The notes beneath the pieces were generated by a model. That model searched no databases. It was not told the origin of the DNA and saw only the letters and a program-made list of their open reading frames with translations. From Cristatella mucedo (lineage: Eukaryota; Bryozoa; Phylactolaemata; Cristatellidae): a stretch of 64,000 bases of DNA. A program made the position numbers and the translations under genes. The stretch lies in contig WPIO01000034.1 in assembly GCA_009760855.2 (NCBI GenBank), positions 2,123,001 through 2,187,000 on the forward strand, in the 5' to 3' direction. The number at the start of each line of letters is the position of its first letter. Position 1 is the stretch's first letter. Shown here one piece after another: positions 1 to 10,560 of the stretch.

Positions 1-61
1 TACAACTCTTAGCCATCAGCATCGGCAAAAAGTTTGGCATTACCGGTTCATCAATAGAAGG
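1..61 (+). CDS. VSP/TPTE-like gene, tentative exon cut by the window edge
   Basis: The frame starting at base 3 reads through IGKKFGITGSSIE, in the place where relatives have a KFQGVETPSQ-like stretch before RYVGYF. The donor at 62-63 (GTCATG) is weak. It is in phase with the next exon only if that exon starts at 276 (acceptor cagag) rather than 274. Confidence 0.4.
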
Positions 62-3000
62 GTCATGTTTAATGATCGTTCAGCTCGTTCTGTTCTTCAG
101 CTTGGCCAAACCTTTTCTACTTGTCCTGATTGGTTTCTTGTTTAAGCTGCAGTCACGAAACCTCTTTGTTTTTACTTGCTGCTCTGGACTGTGAGAATTT
201 GCTATTTTTAAATAGCTATCATACTAGCATTGAGAAGGCTTCTGTGAGTAATGTGGTGTCCTTGTTATTGCAGAGCCGTTACGTTGGCTATTTCGAAAAG
301 ATGAAAAAGCTATATAACGGAAAGATACCTCCGGCTAAGAAAATAATCGCTAAAGCTCTGATCATTACTGGACTCCGAGGTAAGTTTTCTGAGCTTGGTA
401 TAACGATGCTACAATAATGTGTATGGCTATTGTGGAATTCGCATGCTTTGCAGCAAATGGAAAGTGCCTAGAAAGAGATTGAGTTCTCTGAGGGTGCTTT
501 ATCAAGTGTATTATTATTATGCTCTCTACTGTCAGATGCCTCTAAATATTAGGAGTGCTACGAAACCTATTTGCTCTGGCCAACTCGGTATTGTCGGTTG
601 CTCACTGCACGAGAATCCTGGCTGCTCGGGACTCGGAGTGCTCAGGAGCAAATAATTTTTCCAGCACACTAGGCTGCCAAAGCCATTAGATGGCATGTAG
701 CCAGTACCTTGGCTACGTATCTCTGGTCAGGGAGTGGGGGAACGTGCTTCGGGAGATATGTTAGTAACCCCTTTGTCAGGAAGCTGTCTGCTTAATCGAG
801 CTGTGTACTGCCGATCGCAGCACCAAGCCTGGTCAATTTAGCTAAAGCTAATGGAACAGGAGCACTGTTCTTTTTATTGCTCTTGCAGATACTCCACTGA
901 CACTTACCGTTGTTGGCGATTCGGTCAATTTTTTACTCCCGATGCCGTTTTGATTTTAGCTTACTACTGATGTGACATCCCAGTGCATATACCTGTGATC
1001 ACTGGTCGGGTGATCAGAGTGTGCAATTGTATGAGAAAACGATATGCAACATCTATAGCTGCCCTATAGCTCCCCATTGTTTCTGTTTTCTATATACTGA
1101 TCAAAGGTGTACCATTTCTATTCACCGTACTCACCAACTGCAGTGTACCTCCTCGTGTTTTATAGAAAAGCTGCAATGAGAGCATACATTCCAAGAGTCG
1201 TGGGTTCGAATCCTGAAGTAGGTTTTTTTGTATTGCCAACTGCAAGCCATGGTGATAGCCTGTGTTAAATCAGCCAATATTTTTTTTTTACCTTCTATTG
1301 CTCATTAAATAACAATGTGCATTGCATTGGCAAAAGTAGCAGTCGACTTTTGTAGACCCATGCTGCAAATCGCATCTGCCTGTAGTTGACTGTCCACAAT
1401 ATTTAGAGTTGGGGCGTTGCCATAGCTTAGGGCCATCCCAGGCCAGTTTGCATGTGTGTAGGACCTATATGGACCTTGCAGCTATGTCTTTGCTGCTCTC
1501 TGTGGTGTGCTGAAGCTGACATTGTAGCAAGCCTCAAAAAAATTCGTCTGCTGCTACTTGTAGCTTTGTGCATTATTTTTCAGGAATCGGCAAGGGTGAT
1601 GGAACCGATCTATCAGTTAAGTTGCTGGCTGCAGGTCGGAATGTCGTTTTCGAGGCCGACTTTGGAAAAAATCGCCACTGTCACGTGAGTCCGCCCCGCT
1701 GTGTGCACTAGTGATTGGCTTTGTGAGCTTTTCTTCTTCGGCTGTGCTGATTTGTAAGTGTCAACATAATCGATCAACTTTCGTCCTTTGGTGATCTCAT
1801 GACTGTGTCCTTGTAAAAGTAAAGTAAGTCTCTGCTAATTCATCAACCTCGCCAATAGAGCTGCAGAAGAGCCTCGCCAGCTCGGTCCCACTTGCAGCGG
1901 GCAATAAACGTCTTCCCACTGCATGACTGGAGCCTGGGTAATGAATTGGGAGCACCTTATTCCTGGACCGAGGCCCTAGGGTTTGTGTTGTGCTTCGTCG
2001 TCCGTGTCCGTGTTTGTATCGTTGGCAGCCGCATCTCTACTAATGGATGCGTGAGAAGTGAACATCGGGCTTACTACACATTTGCAGTCACCTCCCGTAG
2101 CGCTGCCGATGTCACTCCCCTATTTGACTGAAGCTTCCGGTTGCACTTTTTCCTTCGGTTCGCCTTCCCAACAGAGAAAGCGACACCGCCGTTTTGTTTC
2201 CTGCATATCACGATGCACGTCAATGTGCTGTATCCTGCAAGACCTGCTGTCTGCTACATTCGCTGATCCCTATGCAGGGCTCCTGGCATGCTGGTGCTGA
2301 GCCATGTCGATGGCTTTGATCTTCGTCCCATGAGCCCTAAGTGGAGTCGAATGTAACTCATGCAGCTCAATAACTGTGGCTGCTGTTGCAGTATGTAGAG
2401 ATAGAGGTGAATGTGCATGAAAGTTTCTAGGATCTGTGCCTCTGAGACTCGTTTATTTCTGCTAAACGAAACTGCAGTTTGCAGATTATTCCCTATATCT
2501 TTCTTTTTTGCCGTAGTCGAAGTTTGCCATTAGAGGGACACTGATCGTTCCCATGCTAGTACACTGAAATGCAGCTGCATAAACCGTAATAGCCGCTTGA
2601 TATAATAAGTGATGCTTGTGTGCGTCAGAAGAGCTCGAAGAAAAGGCTTGGCTGTTTTCAGAACTTGGTGAGGGCGAGTCGCTAATACATGAGCTTCCTG
2701 TGTCTGACGGTGGGTTTAACTGCCCTAGGCACAAGATGCTTTCCTTCTTTGTCCCCTGCTGCTGTCGTAAACTACTTTCGGGGCATCGTAGCACTTCGTC
2801 AAACCGACCATCGGTGCAGCCGAATTTTTCTACCGAGCTTGCATGTGCAGCTCTGCCCTTGAGGACTTGAGGGTATCCAGTTACCCGAGTTGCAAGCAGT
2901 CCCCTCGCTTATTTCGACGTGTGGCTGGCTGGCCGCCTATATGCTAACGACAAGCTACTAAAGATATTATCGACTTTTTGTCGGCCGATGTGCACCTGGT

Positions 3001-3770
3001 CATGGTGCAAGCACGTGTGCGGCAGAGGATCCGAGATTCTGGTTGAGACCATGACATCTGTGCCAAGACTGCATTGCTCAGCCGCACTGCTTCCATGTAC
3101 GCTGTCCTCTCGCTCGTATGGGCTTTCGTGGACCTAAAAGCACGGCTGCATCATCGAAGGAGATACCACCCAGTGGTGGTGAATGGGTCAAATAGACTAA
3201 AGCACTTGAGTAGCAACACCTCGGATACACACTGACTGACTGAGAAGCCGAGCTGTCGACCTTCCTACCATTTGCCGCAAGCGAAGCTGATAAGAAGCAA
3301 ACGTAGTGATATTATGCAAACGTATTCCTTCGCCTTATTTTCGGATGGGGAAGCAGTCCCATTGCCCCCCACCCTTCCTCCTACTCCTCTGGTCCTGCTC
3401 TGCCTGCCTCTCCTGCGCCCCCCTTCTTCTGCCCGCCTGCCCCGCCCCCATTCCTTTCTCGACTTCTCCTGCCCCTGCCCTTCCTGCTCCACCATCTCTT
3501 GCTTGCCTGCCCCTCCCACCCGTCTGCCATTTAGTCTCAGTGGAACCACAGGCAGTTGCTCGGCGGGGCACACTGGGCGCGCACTGTGCTGTCAGTTGTG
3601 CTCTTGACTGCAGCAGCAGCTGGACTCGGCATAAGGTCGTGCTCTCGTTCCAGAATAAGACTTCGGAAACGACTTGCAATGGCTATTGGTTGTGATAGCC
3701 CCATCTACTGTGTATTAGATATTTAATGCCATTACATATAGATTTTAGTTATTGATAACATTTGCATATG

Positions 3771-3804
<34 letters not shown>

Positions 3805-6462
3805 CGTGTGGAAGTAGTGCTCCTGAGACCTCAGGTCATTTGCTGACAATAAATGAGCTCTTTCATGTCATTACTTAAAGATCGCTGACAACAGAAACTT
3901 TTTCTCTGCAAGCCCTGGACGGTGGAACTCGATTTTATAATTCCTATGCAACGACATCTACTCTTGACTGTGGTACATCCTTCTAGCCGGCCTGAGCTGC
4001 TACTTCCATGCTGTTCACTGCCTTAACTTCTCTCTTGACTCAGCTATATTTTATAATTCCTATGCAACGACATCTACTCTTGACTGTGGTACATCCTTCT
4101 AGCCGGCCTGAGCTGCTACTTCCATGCTGTTCACTGCCTTAACTTCTCTCTTGACTCAGCTATATTTTATAATTCCTATGCAACGGCATCTACTCTTGAC
4201 TGTGTGGTACATCCTTCCAGCCGTCCTGAGCTGCTACTTCCATGCTGCTCACTACCTTAACTTCTCTCTTGACTCAGCTGTAGTTCTCACTTTCTCTTTG
4301 TTGCATGAGATGAAGTCTGTTGGCTATAGACTCACCGAACGCTGCTTAGGCAGTGAATTTATTATAGAAGTGTCTCCAGCTTGACACCCACTTGGTCCTT
4401 GGGGCTTTGTTCAGCTGCAGACGTGGATGCCGGATACATAGCCATCTATTTGTTTCATGTTACACTTGCCCATTGGGTCTAATATTATGCTCTTTGCCCA
4501 AGCATGGGGGCTTTTTCACACTGGTTTAATGCCACTTCATTTGCAATTACCTGGGCTTGCTACTATTAAAATTCAATAAAAGGGTTGTTGGGAAATTGGT
4601 ACCTGGGCATGCTGCTAGCCACAGGAACAGCTGCTCAACCAGCCGATAGGTGTCACCAGTAGGTAGTCAAGTGTTCGATGCTAGAAACAGGCTACACACC
4701 ACCTGGCATATTAGCCTGACTAGTTATGGTTGGTGTGTAGTCTCAGGTGAGGGAAGTGATGGTCGTGAAGTCTGCGACTGATGTTTTAGACTTGTGCATC
4801 CTACGAGTAGACCCCCCCCCCAGCTTTGGGCTGCCCCAAGCTAATCAGTTTCTGTGGCTGCAATGCTGATGGTAAACGTGCATTTTTAGCAGACGTTTAA
4901 ATAACGTATAGTGCCGAATGACGAGTTCTGGTTTGATTGCACAGATGAGAGAGATGAGAGAAAGTTTGTGGGTGCTAGTCAGTACCATTGGTGCATTTAC
5001 CCAAGTATAAGCCAGCCTAAGAAGGCGCAATCTTAAACTCGCTGCTGTTAGAAATAGGATAAAAGTATATAAGTTAAGGTATGCTGATCCAGCTGCCTCA
5101 TTTTCATAGCAGCAGAAGAGCCTTTGCAGCTATCACCCTGCCTGCAGTGGGCAGCAGAGGATTGTCTGCTTCGGGACTCGAGCCAACGAACACTTATAGG
5201 GGCCATTAGTCCTGTTGTCTGGGCTCTAGTAGCTAAACTTTTATGGTAAGACAACCGTGAAATCGATTGAGATCAAAGAGTCCAGGGCTGGTTAGTCTGA
5301 GCCCACTATTGACAGCTGTGAGACGAGCTCATGTGCTTGACTAGACGTTTTTTCGTGTCGTTGTAGTACACGTTTGACGTTGCCACGAGCACAGCTACTA
5401 TGCGATTGATTGGCGCCCCAGAGCTGGCGGGAGATATCAAGGTCATGTTTGACACCACTTCGGTAGGATGCATTTAATGTGAGCCTTCTGGCATGCTCAG
5501 CTTGGCTTCGTGTGTAGCACTACGCAAAATCCTGTGCACGCCCATTGCAGAAGAACATACCTCGCGGCTACGAGAAATGTCCATTTTACTTTTGGTTCAA
5601 CACTTCCTTCATCGACGACACTGGTCGGTAAGTGCTCGTAGTAATTGCTTTCTGCTTTCACCGAGTATTCTCCTCTGAATTAATCGGAAGCTCGCGAGTG
5701 TGCATTGGAATTATGGCAGTGCCATTTAAACTCGATGTGACCGTCCAGCTTTGTGCCTGACCTCCAATCGTGAGATGATGGACTAATTCTTGTTGCCGTC
5801 GCTTTCGGACGTGCTAGCAGAACTCGGTTTGTGAAGTCATCGAAGTGTCAGACCGTATCAGAGATCCCTTGGGCTAGACTCTCCTATTTTTCAAAGTTCG
5901 AAGTTTGGTTTTCGTCCAAGTGGCTCTTGATGTTGGTGGCGTTTTAAACTATCGGTTCATGCATTAGTAGCTCTTTCTGTTTCCTAGTTTTTAGATTTGT
6001 TCTGCTGCTGCTTTCCTGCTGGCATCTGTCTTGCTGTCCACGCAGTTGCTCTGCTTGCCTAGCCTGTCGGGGGGGGGGGCACCGCCTTTCTGTCAGTCAT
6101 GCTTGGGCTTCTAACCAGTGTGTCCGGCCAGACCCCCAACGAAGCAGCTGGAGCAGCAGATGGAGGTGCTCTTCAGTCGTTCAGGTCGGATCGAGCCACC
6201 CTGTTGCTGTGCAGCGACTGCTGTGCAATGCTTCACAGCAACTGTCAATGAGACGAGCTGTTGCTTTTTTTTCTTGCTTTTGCACCTGTTTCTATCACGA
6301 TTCCGTTGTGCATCATCTTGGTGTAGCTCTTCTCCCTTGCACTCGCTCGTACTTTGCAGACTTGCGCTGTCAAGGGATCAGCTCGACAATCCCCACAAAG
6401 CCAAGCACTGGAAACTGTACAAGGCCGACTTCTCCGTGACGCTCGAGTTTGACCTGAGCTAG
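1..6462 (+). CDS. 3' part of a voltage-sensing-phosphatase / TPTE-like gene (PTEN family)
   Basis: Coding exons: 1-61 (tentative), 274-379, 1584-1684, 5367-5462, 5551-5627, 6360-6462. Phases agree across the five firm exons and the frame ends at TAG 6460-6462. The first firm exon reads SRYVGYFEKMKKLYNGKIPP, the link between phosphatase and C2 domains typical of TPTE, TPIP and Ci-VSP. The rest is the C2 domain: IGKGDGTDLSVKLL, then RLIGAPELAGDIKVMF, then PRGYEKCPFYFWFNTSFI, then QLDNPHKAKHWKLYKADFSV. Family members are membrane 3-/5-phosphoinositide phosphatases. Those with an intact voltage sensor are gated by membrane potential, and the C2 domain docks to lipid. The HCxxGxxR catalytic loop and any voltage sensor lie left of the window, so activity and voltage gating cannot be judged. 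PTEN itself is less likely, because the RYVGYF and PHK/DFSV segments fit TPTE/VSP better. Confidence 0.88.
274..379 (+). CDS. VSP/TPTE-like exon: phosphatase-C2 linker
   Basis: Acceptor ttgttattgcag ends at 273 and donor GTAAGT starts at 380. The exon encodes 35 residues starting SRYVGYFEKMKK and ends in phase 1. Its last G joins GA of the next exon to give Gly. Confidence 0.88.
450..520 (+). repeat. LINE B 3' end fragment
   Basis: The segment carries the AGTGCCTAGAAAGAGATTGA and TCTCTGAGGGTGC arms of the LINE B terminal stem-loop and then TTATTATTATTAT. It lies in the intron after the 274-379 exon. Confidence 0.75.
1185..1290 (+). repeat. SINE1 (tRNA-derived), 3' part
   Basis: It contains the B-box GTGGGTTCGAATCCTG, then the body sequence TTGCCAACTGCAAG and GGTGATAGCC, and ends TTAAATCAGCCAATA plus a T run. 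The A-box half is missing or too diverged to see. Confidence 0.7.
1584..1684 (+). CDS. VSP/TPTE-like exon: start of C2 domain
   Basis: Acceptor tttttcag ends at 1583 and donor GTGAGT starts at 1685. It reads IGKGDGTDLSVKLL and then VVFEADFGKNRHCH, the first C2 strands with the GKGDGSDL-like motif of VSPs. It ends in phase 0. Confidence 0.88.
1832..1910 (-). repeat. SINE1 body fragment
   Basis: The plus strand shows a diverged copy of the body: GCAGAAGAGCCT, then CACTTGCAGCGGGCAATA. It is a short partial copy in an intron of the VSP-like gene. Confidence 0.45.
3772..3803. repeat. (AT)n microsatellite
   Basis: About 16 uninterrupted TA units. Confidence 0.95.
3895..4350 (+). repeat. LINE family A 3' end, tandemly triplicated
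   Basis: Three head-to-tail copies of a 116 bp unit begin at 3932, 4048 and 4164 with ATTTTATAATTCCTATGCAA. The first two look nearly identical; the third has a 2 bp insertion and a few changes. The unit resembles the 3' part of the family A element at 14.9-15.1 kb, and unique family A sequence follows the third copy. Local tandem expansion of a dead LINE end is the likeliest origin. Confidence 0.85.
5085..5235 (-). repeat. SINE1 copy (diverged)
   Basis: Plus-strand order is CAGCTGCCTCATTTTCATAG, GCAGAAGAGCCTTTGCAGC, CCTGCAGTGGGCAG, then GGGACTCGAGCC, a degraded B-box complement. The tRNA-like head is therefore on the minus strand. Confidence 0.65.
5367..5462 (+). CDS. VSP/TPTE-like exon: central C2 strands
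   Basis: Acceptor cgtgtcgttgtag ends at 5366 and donor GTAGGA starts at 5463. There are 32 codons in phase 0, including RLIGAPELAGDIKVMF. This matches the family pattern of a Pro-containing loop followed by GDVKVxF. The 3.7 kb intron before it holds the family A LINE tandem. Confidence 0.87.
5551..5627 (+). CDS. VSP/TPTE-like exon: FYFWFNTSFI segment
   Basis: Acceptor cccattgcag ends at 5550 and donor GTAAGT starts at 5628. It encodes PRGYEKCPFYFWFNTSFI, the near-invariant aromatic C2 strand of the PTEN/TPTE family. It ends in phase 2; CG plus A of the next exon gives Arg. The intron before it is only 88 bp. Confidence 0.88.
6360..6462 (+). CDS. VSP/TPTE-like terminal exon
   Basis: Acceptor gtactttgcag ends at 6359. 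The frame reads LALSRDQLDNPHK, then WKLYKADFSVTLEF, and stops at TAG 6460-6462. Relatives show the same LDN-HK and DFxV landmarks close to their C terminus, so the end looks natural. No clear AATAAA was found in the following kilobase. Confidence 0.88.
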
Positions 6463-7716
6463 TTTGCCAGCGCCTCTAGTGTCCATGGAGGATTTGTACT
6501 ATGCTGGAGACGCAGCATCTCTCGCAAGTCGGTCGTCGTGCCAGCGTTGTGTTGCCCATTCATGCACAGCAGCAAGCAACTCTTGATCCGGCACCAGGGT
6601 CGCCTTGGAGACTTGCCACTCTGATCGTTGGAATGACTTTAATCAGTAAACAGTAGCTGCCGTCGCCCTGCCACCGGCTGTCGCCGCGAGCTAGAGGTGC
6701 TGCATCGATCATCCACCCCAAACTGTGGTCCTAGTTGTTCTGCCCAATCGTGCTTAATTATGCGAATGTGCACCGCATGATGCCCAATGCACCCATGTTC
6801 CGTAGTATTGCAGTTTTATTCCTCATAGTTGTAAGCTTGCTGGCTTTATTTTCTGCCTCCGTCTGATGGAGCACCCGACAACCAGTCAGTCGTGTGAGTC
6901 CTGTGTCTTTGCTCTGTATTCTGTTGCTGGCCCTGCTGGTCTAGGTCGATGCATCATGCTGCCCCAACACAGCCACTGTTTATTAGTTATCTTAGTCTTC
7001 CCATCCGGTGGGCTGTAGAGTAACTGCATATCTGCACATTAGGCACCCACTACCCCGAGCGATTCGCATGCATAATGCACCAGTCTGTTGGCTACCTGCC
7101 AACATGGATGCTTCCCCTGTTGCATAGATTGGCGATCTTTGTGTCGTCCATGAGCATTTTTTGGCACCTGACCTTGGGTGCTGATGCTGCTGTCAACTGC
7201 CTGAGTATGGCTGTTCCAATGGTGCTGTGATAAGGTTGTGAGCATCGACAGTGTTATGTAGTGTTTTAGTCGGTTTTTATCGATGAACAAATGCTACCTG
7301 CTGCTGTTACGATGTGCCTGCTAATGGCCGCTATCGATCGTGCTGCAGCAGACTACTTGTTTCTGGCAGTGCTGGCCTTACCCGTGCCAATATATTGCCT
7401 ATTCTGCATGCTCAGTGAATCCCAGATGGGTGCCTAGTCTGGCCTTTTGCTCGAGGTGCCGTGCCGCCGCTGGATTGTAATCAACAATCGCGCACGTGCT
7501 GAATATATTATTTGTTCTATGGCTATGATTTTGTTGACACCCAATGCAGGTCTACGAAGCCTCGGCTTTTAATTCCTACTTACAAGAAATTCTTAGCTAC
7601 AGTGCATAAACTAGGAAAACACTAGCCTCATCTATAATAATGAGAAACATACTTCCGGTCTCTTTGTTAACCTAGTTGCACTCCCTGGAGTGTACATGTC
7701 CGACTGAGACATACGT
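6463..7716. other. Downstream flank of the VSP-like gene, no gene recognised
   Basis: Presumed 3' UTR followed by intergenic DNA. I see no exon with both splice sites and recognisable protein content. Confidence 0.5.
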
Positions 7717-9070
7717 GTGTTTAGCGTCCTTGCCTCAGCCCTTCTAACAGAGCAATACTGCTTAGTACTTGTCTGGCAGTTTTTACGGTTAACTTTTGTT
7801 GGAAATCAACATCCAAGCAATGCCGGCGACATCAGTAGGAGTGGCCGTCAGCAAGCCAGGAACAGGTGCACCTACCCAGGAACGTTGACACGATTTTGGC
7901 ATCGGGAGCTAAACCCTTACTTTTTGAGATATACCAGTAAAAAAAAACTAAATCGATTATAGTAATAGCAATGCACGGTCTCAGAACCCTGAGAAAACCG
8001 AATCGCTTTCTAGTCACTTCACGTTGGCAGAAAATGAAGCACGTCAACTGATGGTAGTAACAACAGGCACAAGTGCAGCAAGCGTTAGCGATTCACCGGA
8101 ATGCAGCAAATGCAGAGCGTGGAGCACGTGCACCAAGCCGCTCTGGTACCTGGTACGTTCTCGTGAAGCACTTGCAGCCCGAAATGCTTGATGCCAGCCA
8201 CATTGACTGTCACACTCGTACCGAGCAGCTGGCTTGGCTGCTGCCTCGACGTCTGCAGCTTGAGATGGCGGTGCTGCCCTTTCAGTCTCACCTTCGATTC
8301 GACACGACCGATCGGTCCCAAAAGGGAACAGCCAAGGGGAGAGTGGGAGGAGGCGGCAGCAGCACAGTGCTGCTGCCTTCATTTGGGCACGGCTTCTCAC
8401 TTTCACTGTCACTCTCTGGTGCACGAGGGAGGCGCCTGCACCCTCTGCCACTTGCTGGCTGGCACTTTACTTTTGTAATCAAACCCTGCGGGGCCGGCTG
8501 TTGAACGTGTGGGCTGCTGCGGCCGTTTGTCATCAGCTGCCCTGACAAGGTTGGCATCTAAGCATGCTTGTGTCGTGAGCAGAGCTCGCTCGCGCACTTG
8601 GACGTGCACAGTCGATGGTCAAGAGCTGGCTCAGCTGGCCTTGTGATTAGGCTGACTGTGGATGTGCTGGTGCCCCGATCTCGCATCTCCCTCGTCGGCC
8701 TAGCAATCCTCTTGGGTGCTGGCATTTTCGCTCTCTGCTACGATCGCCCCGGCAAGTTAATTTAAGACGAAGGTGTGCAAATTACCAAAATTCAAGTCAA
8801 AGGGGAGTGCTGGGTGTTCGGGAATTGGAGCAAGTCACCAACTGTACTGCGAGGACATCACTGCCAATGAGCATAGTAGTGATCAACGTCGAAAGATATG
8901 TGGAGTCGCGAATCGTGCAAGACCAGGGAAGCAGTAGAGCAAAATGGTTCTTCGAAGGGCGAACCGATGGTTTCGACAATGCTATAGTTACGCTTCCGAC
9001 GCCCGAGCCCGGATGTCTTGCAAGGGGGTTCTTTGCTCGAATATCTGGGCTGGTATAGTGTTTATGCATT
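7717..9070. other. GC-rich segment with unassigned short open frames
   Basis: Bases 8044-8765 are GC-rich and open in several frames on both strands. On the minus strand, about 8506-8288 reads PESDSESEKPCPNEG and then PFWDRSVV before a good GTGAGA donor. A following stretch, 8250-8140, reads VTVNVAGIKHFG. The two do not join in phase, and no family is recognised. They may be exons of an unknown gene or chance open frames. Confidence 0.25.
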
Positions 9071-9469
9071 GAGCAATTGCTGGGTTGGGCATATGTCTTA
9101 TTATACTCAATCTTCTCTGAGAATACCGACTGCTAAACAATTACAGTGGAATTCAAATTCATTTTAGTGCGACTTCTTTCTATAATGGACATTGTGAGCT
9201 GTGTGGTAGCTCCGTTTGAAACTCTCGCGAAACGTCTCACTCAGTGGTTGAGTGTCCTATTTTCAGAAAGAGAACAGACTTAGACCTGCTGAATGATTGT
9301 CTCATTAGCGATCATGACAAGAACAGAACTTGTTTCAAGTTTTGGATTTCGGGCATCCACTAAAACTGAGCCACAGGCTTGTCCTTCGGCTTTAAAGTAC
9401 CCCTGTTGCTTAACTTTTAACAACTATTCGGATCTTGCAGAGAGATAGCAGCATGACATTGAAAAAGTT

Positions 9470-9622
9470 GAGCCAATTTGGTAGCCTCATTTACATAGCG
9501 ACAGTAGAGCCTTATCGGCTTTCACCTGGATACAGCAGGCGATAGCAAGTTGACTGCTGCCAGGCTCGAATCCGTAACCTGAGCTGTGAAGTTAAGTACC
9601 TTGCTTCTGGCTATATCAGTAC
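9470..9622 (-). repeat. SINE1 copy (diverged)
   Basis: Plus strand shows GCCTCATTTACATAGCGACA, GTAGAGCCTTATCGGC, then GGCTCGAATCCG, in the SINE1 order, with the tRNA-like head on the minus strand. Confidence 0.65.
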
Positions 9623-10324
9623 CCGTAATAGATTCGAGTAAACAATCGCTCGCCTACTGGTGTAGCGAGCTGACTGCAGGATAAAATACTCGGTAAACAT
9701 CAATGCCGTAATCAGCGAGATTCGAGTTGCTTAGCAGCACCCGTTCGCAGGGTACAGGCGGTAGGGTTCGGCCGATCACGAGCCGTATTTGAAAGATTAT
9801 ATCTGTTCAAGCTACAGTAACTAAGGACTTCTACAGTGTTTGGTCTGGCTAGTTATATTTGCTGACAAAAACTCTTTCCAAACGTAGGGTCAATACATAT
9901 TATCAATTCTTAGTCACATGTTTCATACCTTAACTGAATGATAACAAATTTAAACAAGTTTGACATATTCTCAAGACTTTAAAATCCTTTACACATATGC
10001 AATTACCTGCATGACTACAAAATGCAGTATTAATTTTTTATTTGTCCCACATATGGAGCCTATTTCTGGGTTCATCCATGCTTAATAAGTTTGGTGCCTT
10101 GATTTGAGACAAGCATACAAAACCCCTGTGTACAGCAATGCTTAATATCATAGTCAAACGTTGTCTACGTTCTACCTGCTCATATGCCAAGTGTATCTTG
10201 CATATCTGCATGATGTGTCACCTCACTGCGACTTACTTTTGGCTAGATTCTTCTCCGTGGCTTGTAAACTGTTTTATGCAAACGCTGTGATTGTAAATAG
10301 CTATGAAAGTAACGTAAGATCGGC

Positions 10325-10560
10325 TGACACAACTGCCTCATTTTAAGTTAATAATAATAACAATAAATGCTTATAGCTCCCTCGGAGAACCGAATTCTTT
10401 TCCATACACTTTACATATGCTGTATCGGAAGTTGCAGAAGAACTTTAGCGGCTTTCACCCTTGCAGCGAGTAGTCAAGAATTGCCTGCTGAAGGACTCGA
10501 ACTCGTGACCGTCACGTGGTCGTCAGTTTCGAGCACTGTTTTTACCACTGGGTAGCTAGC
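10325..10560 (-). repeat. SINE1 copy interrupted by a LINE B/SINE2 3' tail
   Basis: A SINE1 copy (ACAACTGCCTCATTTTA, then AGAAGAACTTTAGCGGC, then GGACTCGAACTC) is split at about 10345-10430. The insert is ATTATT-type tail sequence plus CTCGGAGAACCGAATTC and ACTTTACATATGCTGTA. That is the reverse complement of the LINE B 3' stem-loop. Confidence 0.65.

Larger units (their letters stand above)
1685..5366. other. Long intron of the VSP-like gene
   Basis: No coding exon fits here. The phase-0 end at 1684 joins directly to the phase-0 start at 5367 and the homology is continuous. The intron holds a SINE1 fragment, a C/T-rich stretch at 3355-3540 that is open in several frames on both strands without gene-like content, an (AT)n run, the family A tandem and another SINE1. 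Confidence 0.7.

Noticed and set aside
3265-3695. Overlapping open frames on both strands (up to 129 codons)
   Set aside because: They sit on a C/T-rich low-complexity stretch in a VSP-like intron. Frames Pro/Leu/Ser and Arg/Gly/Glu are open only because of base composition.
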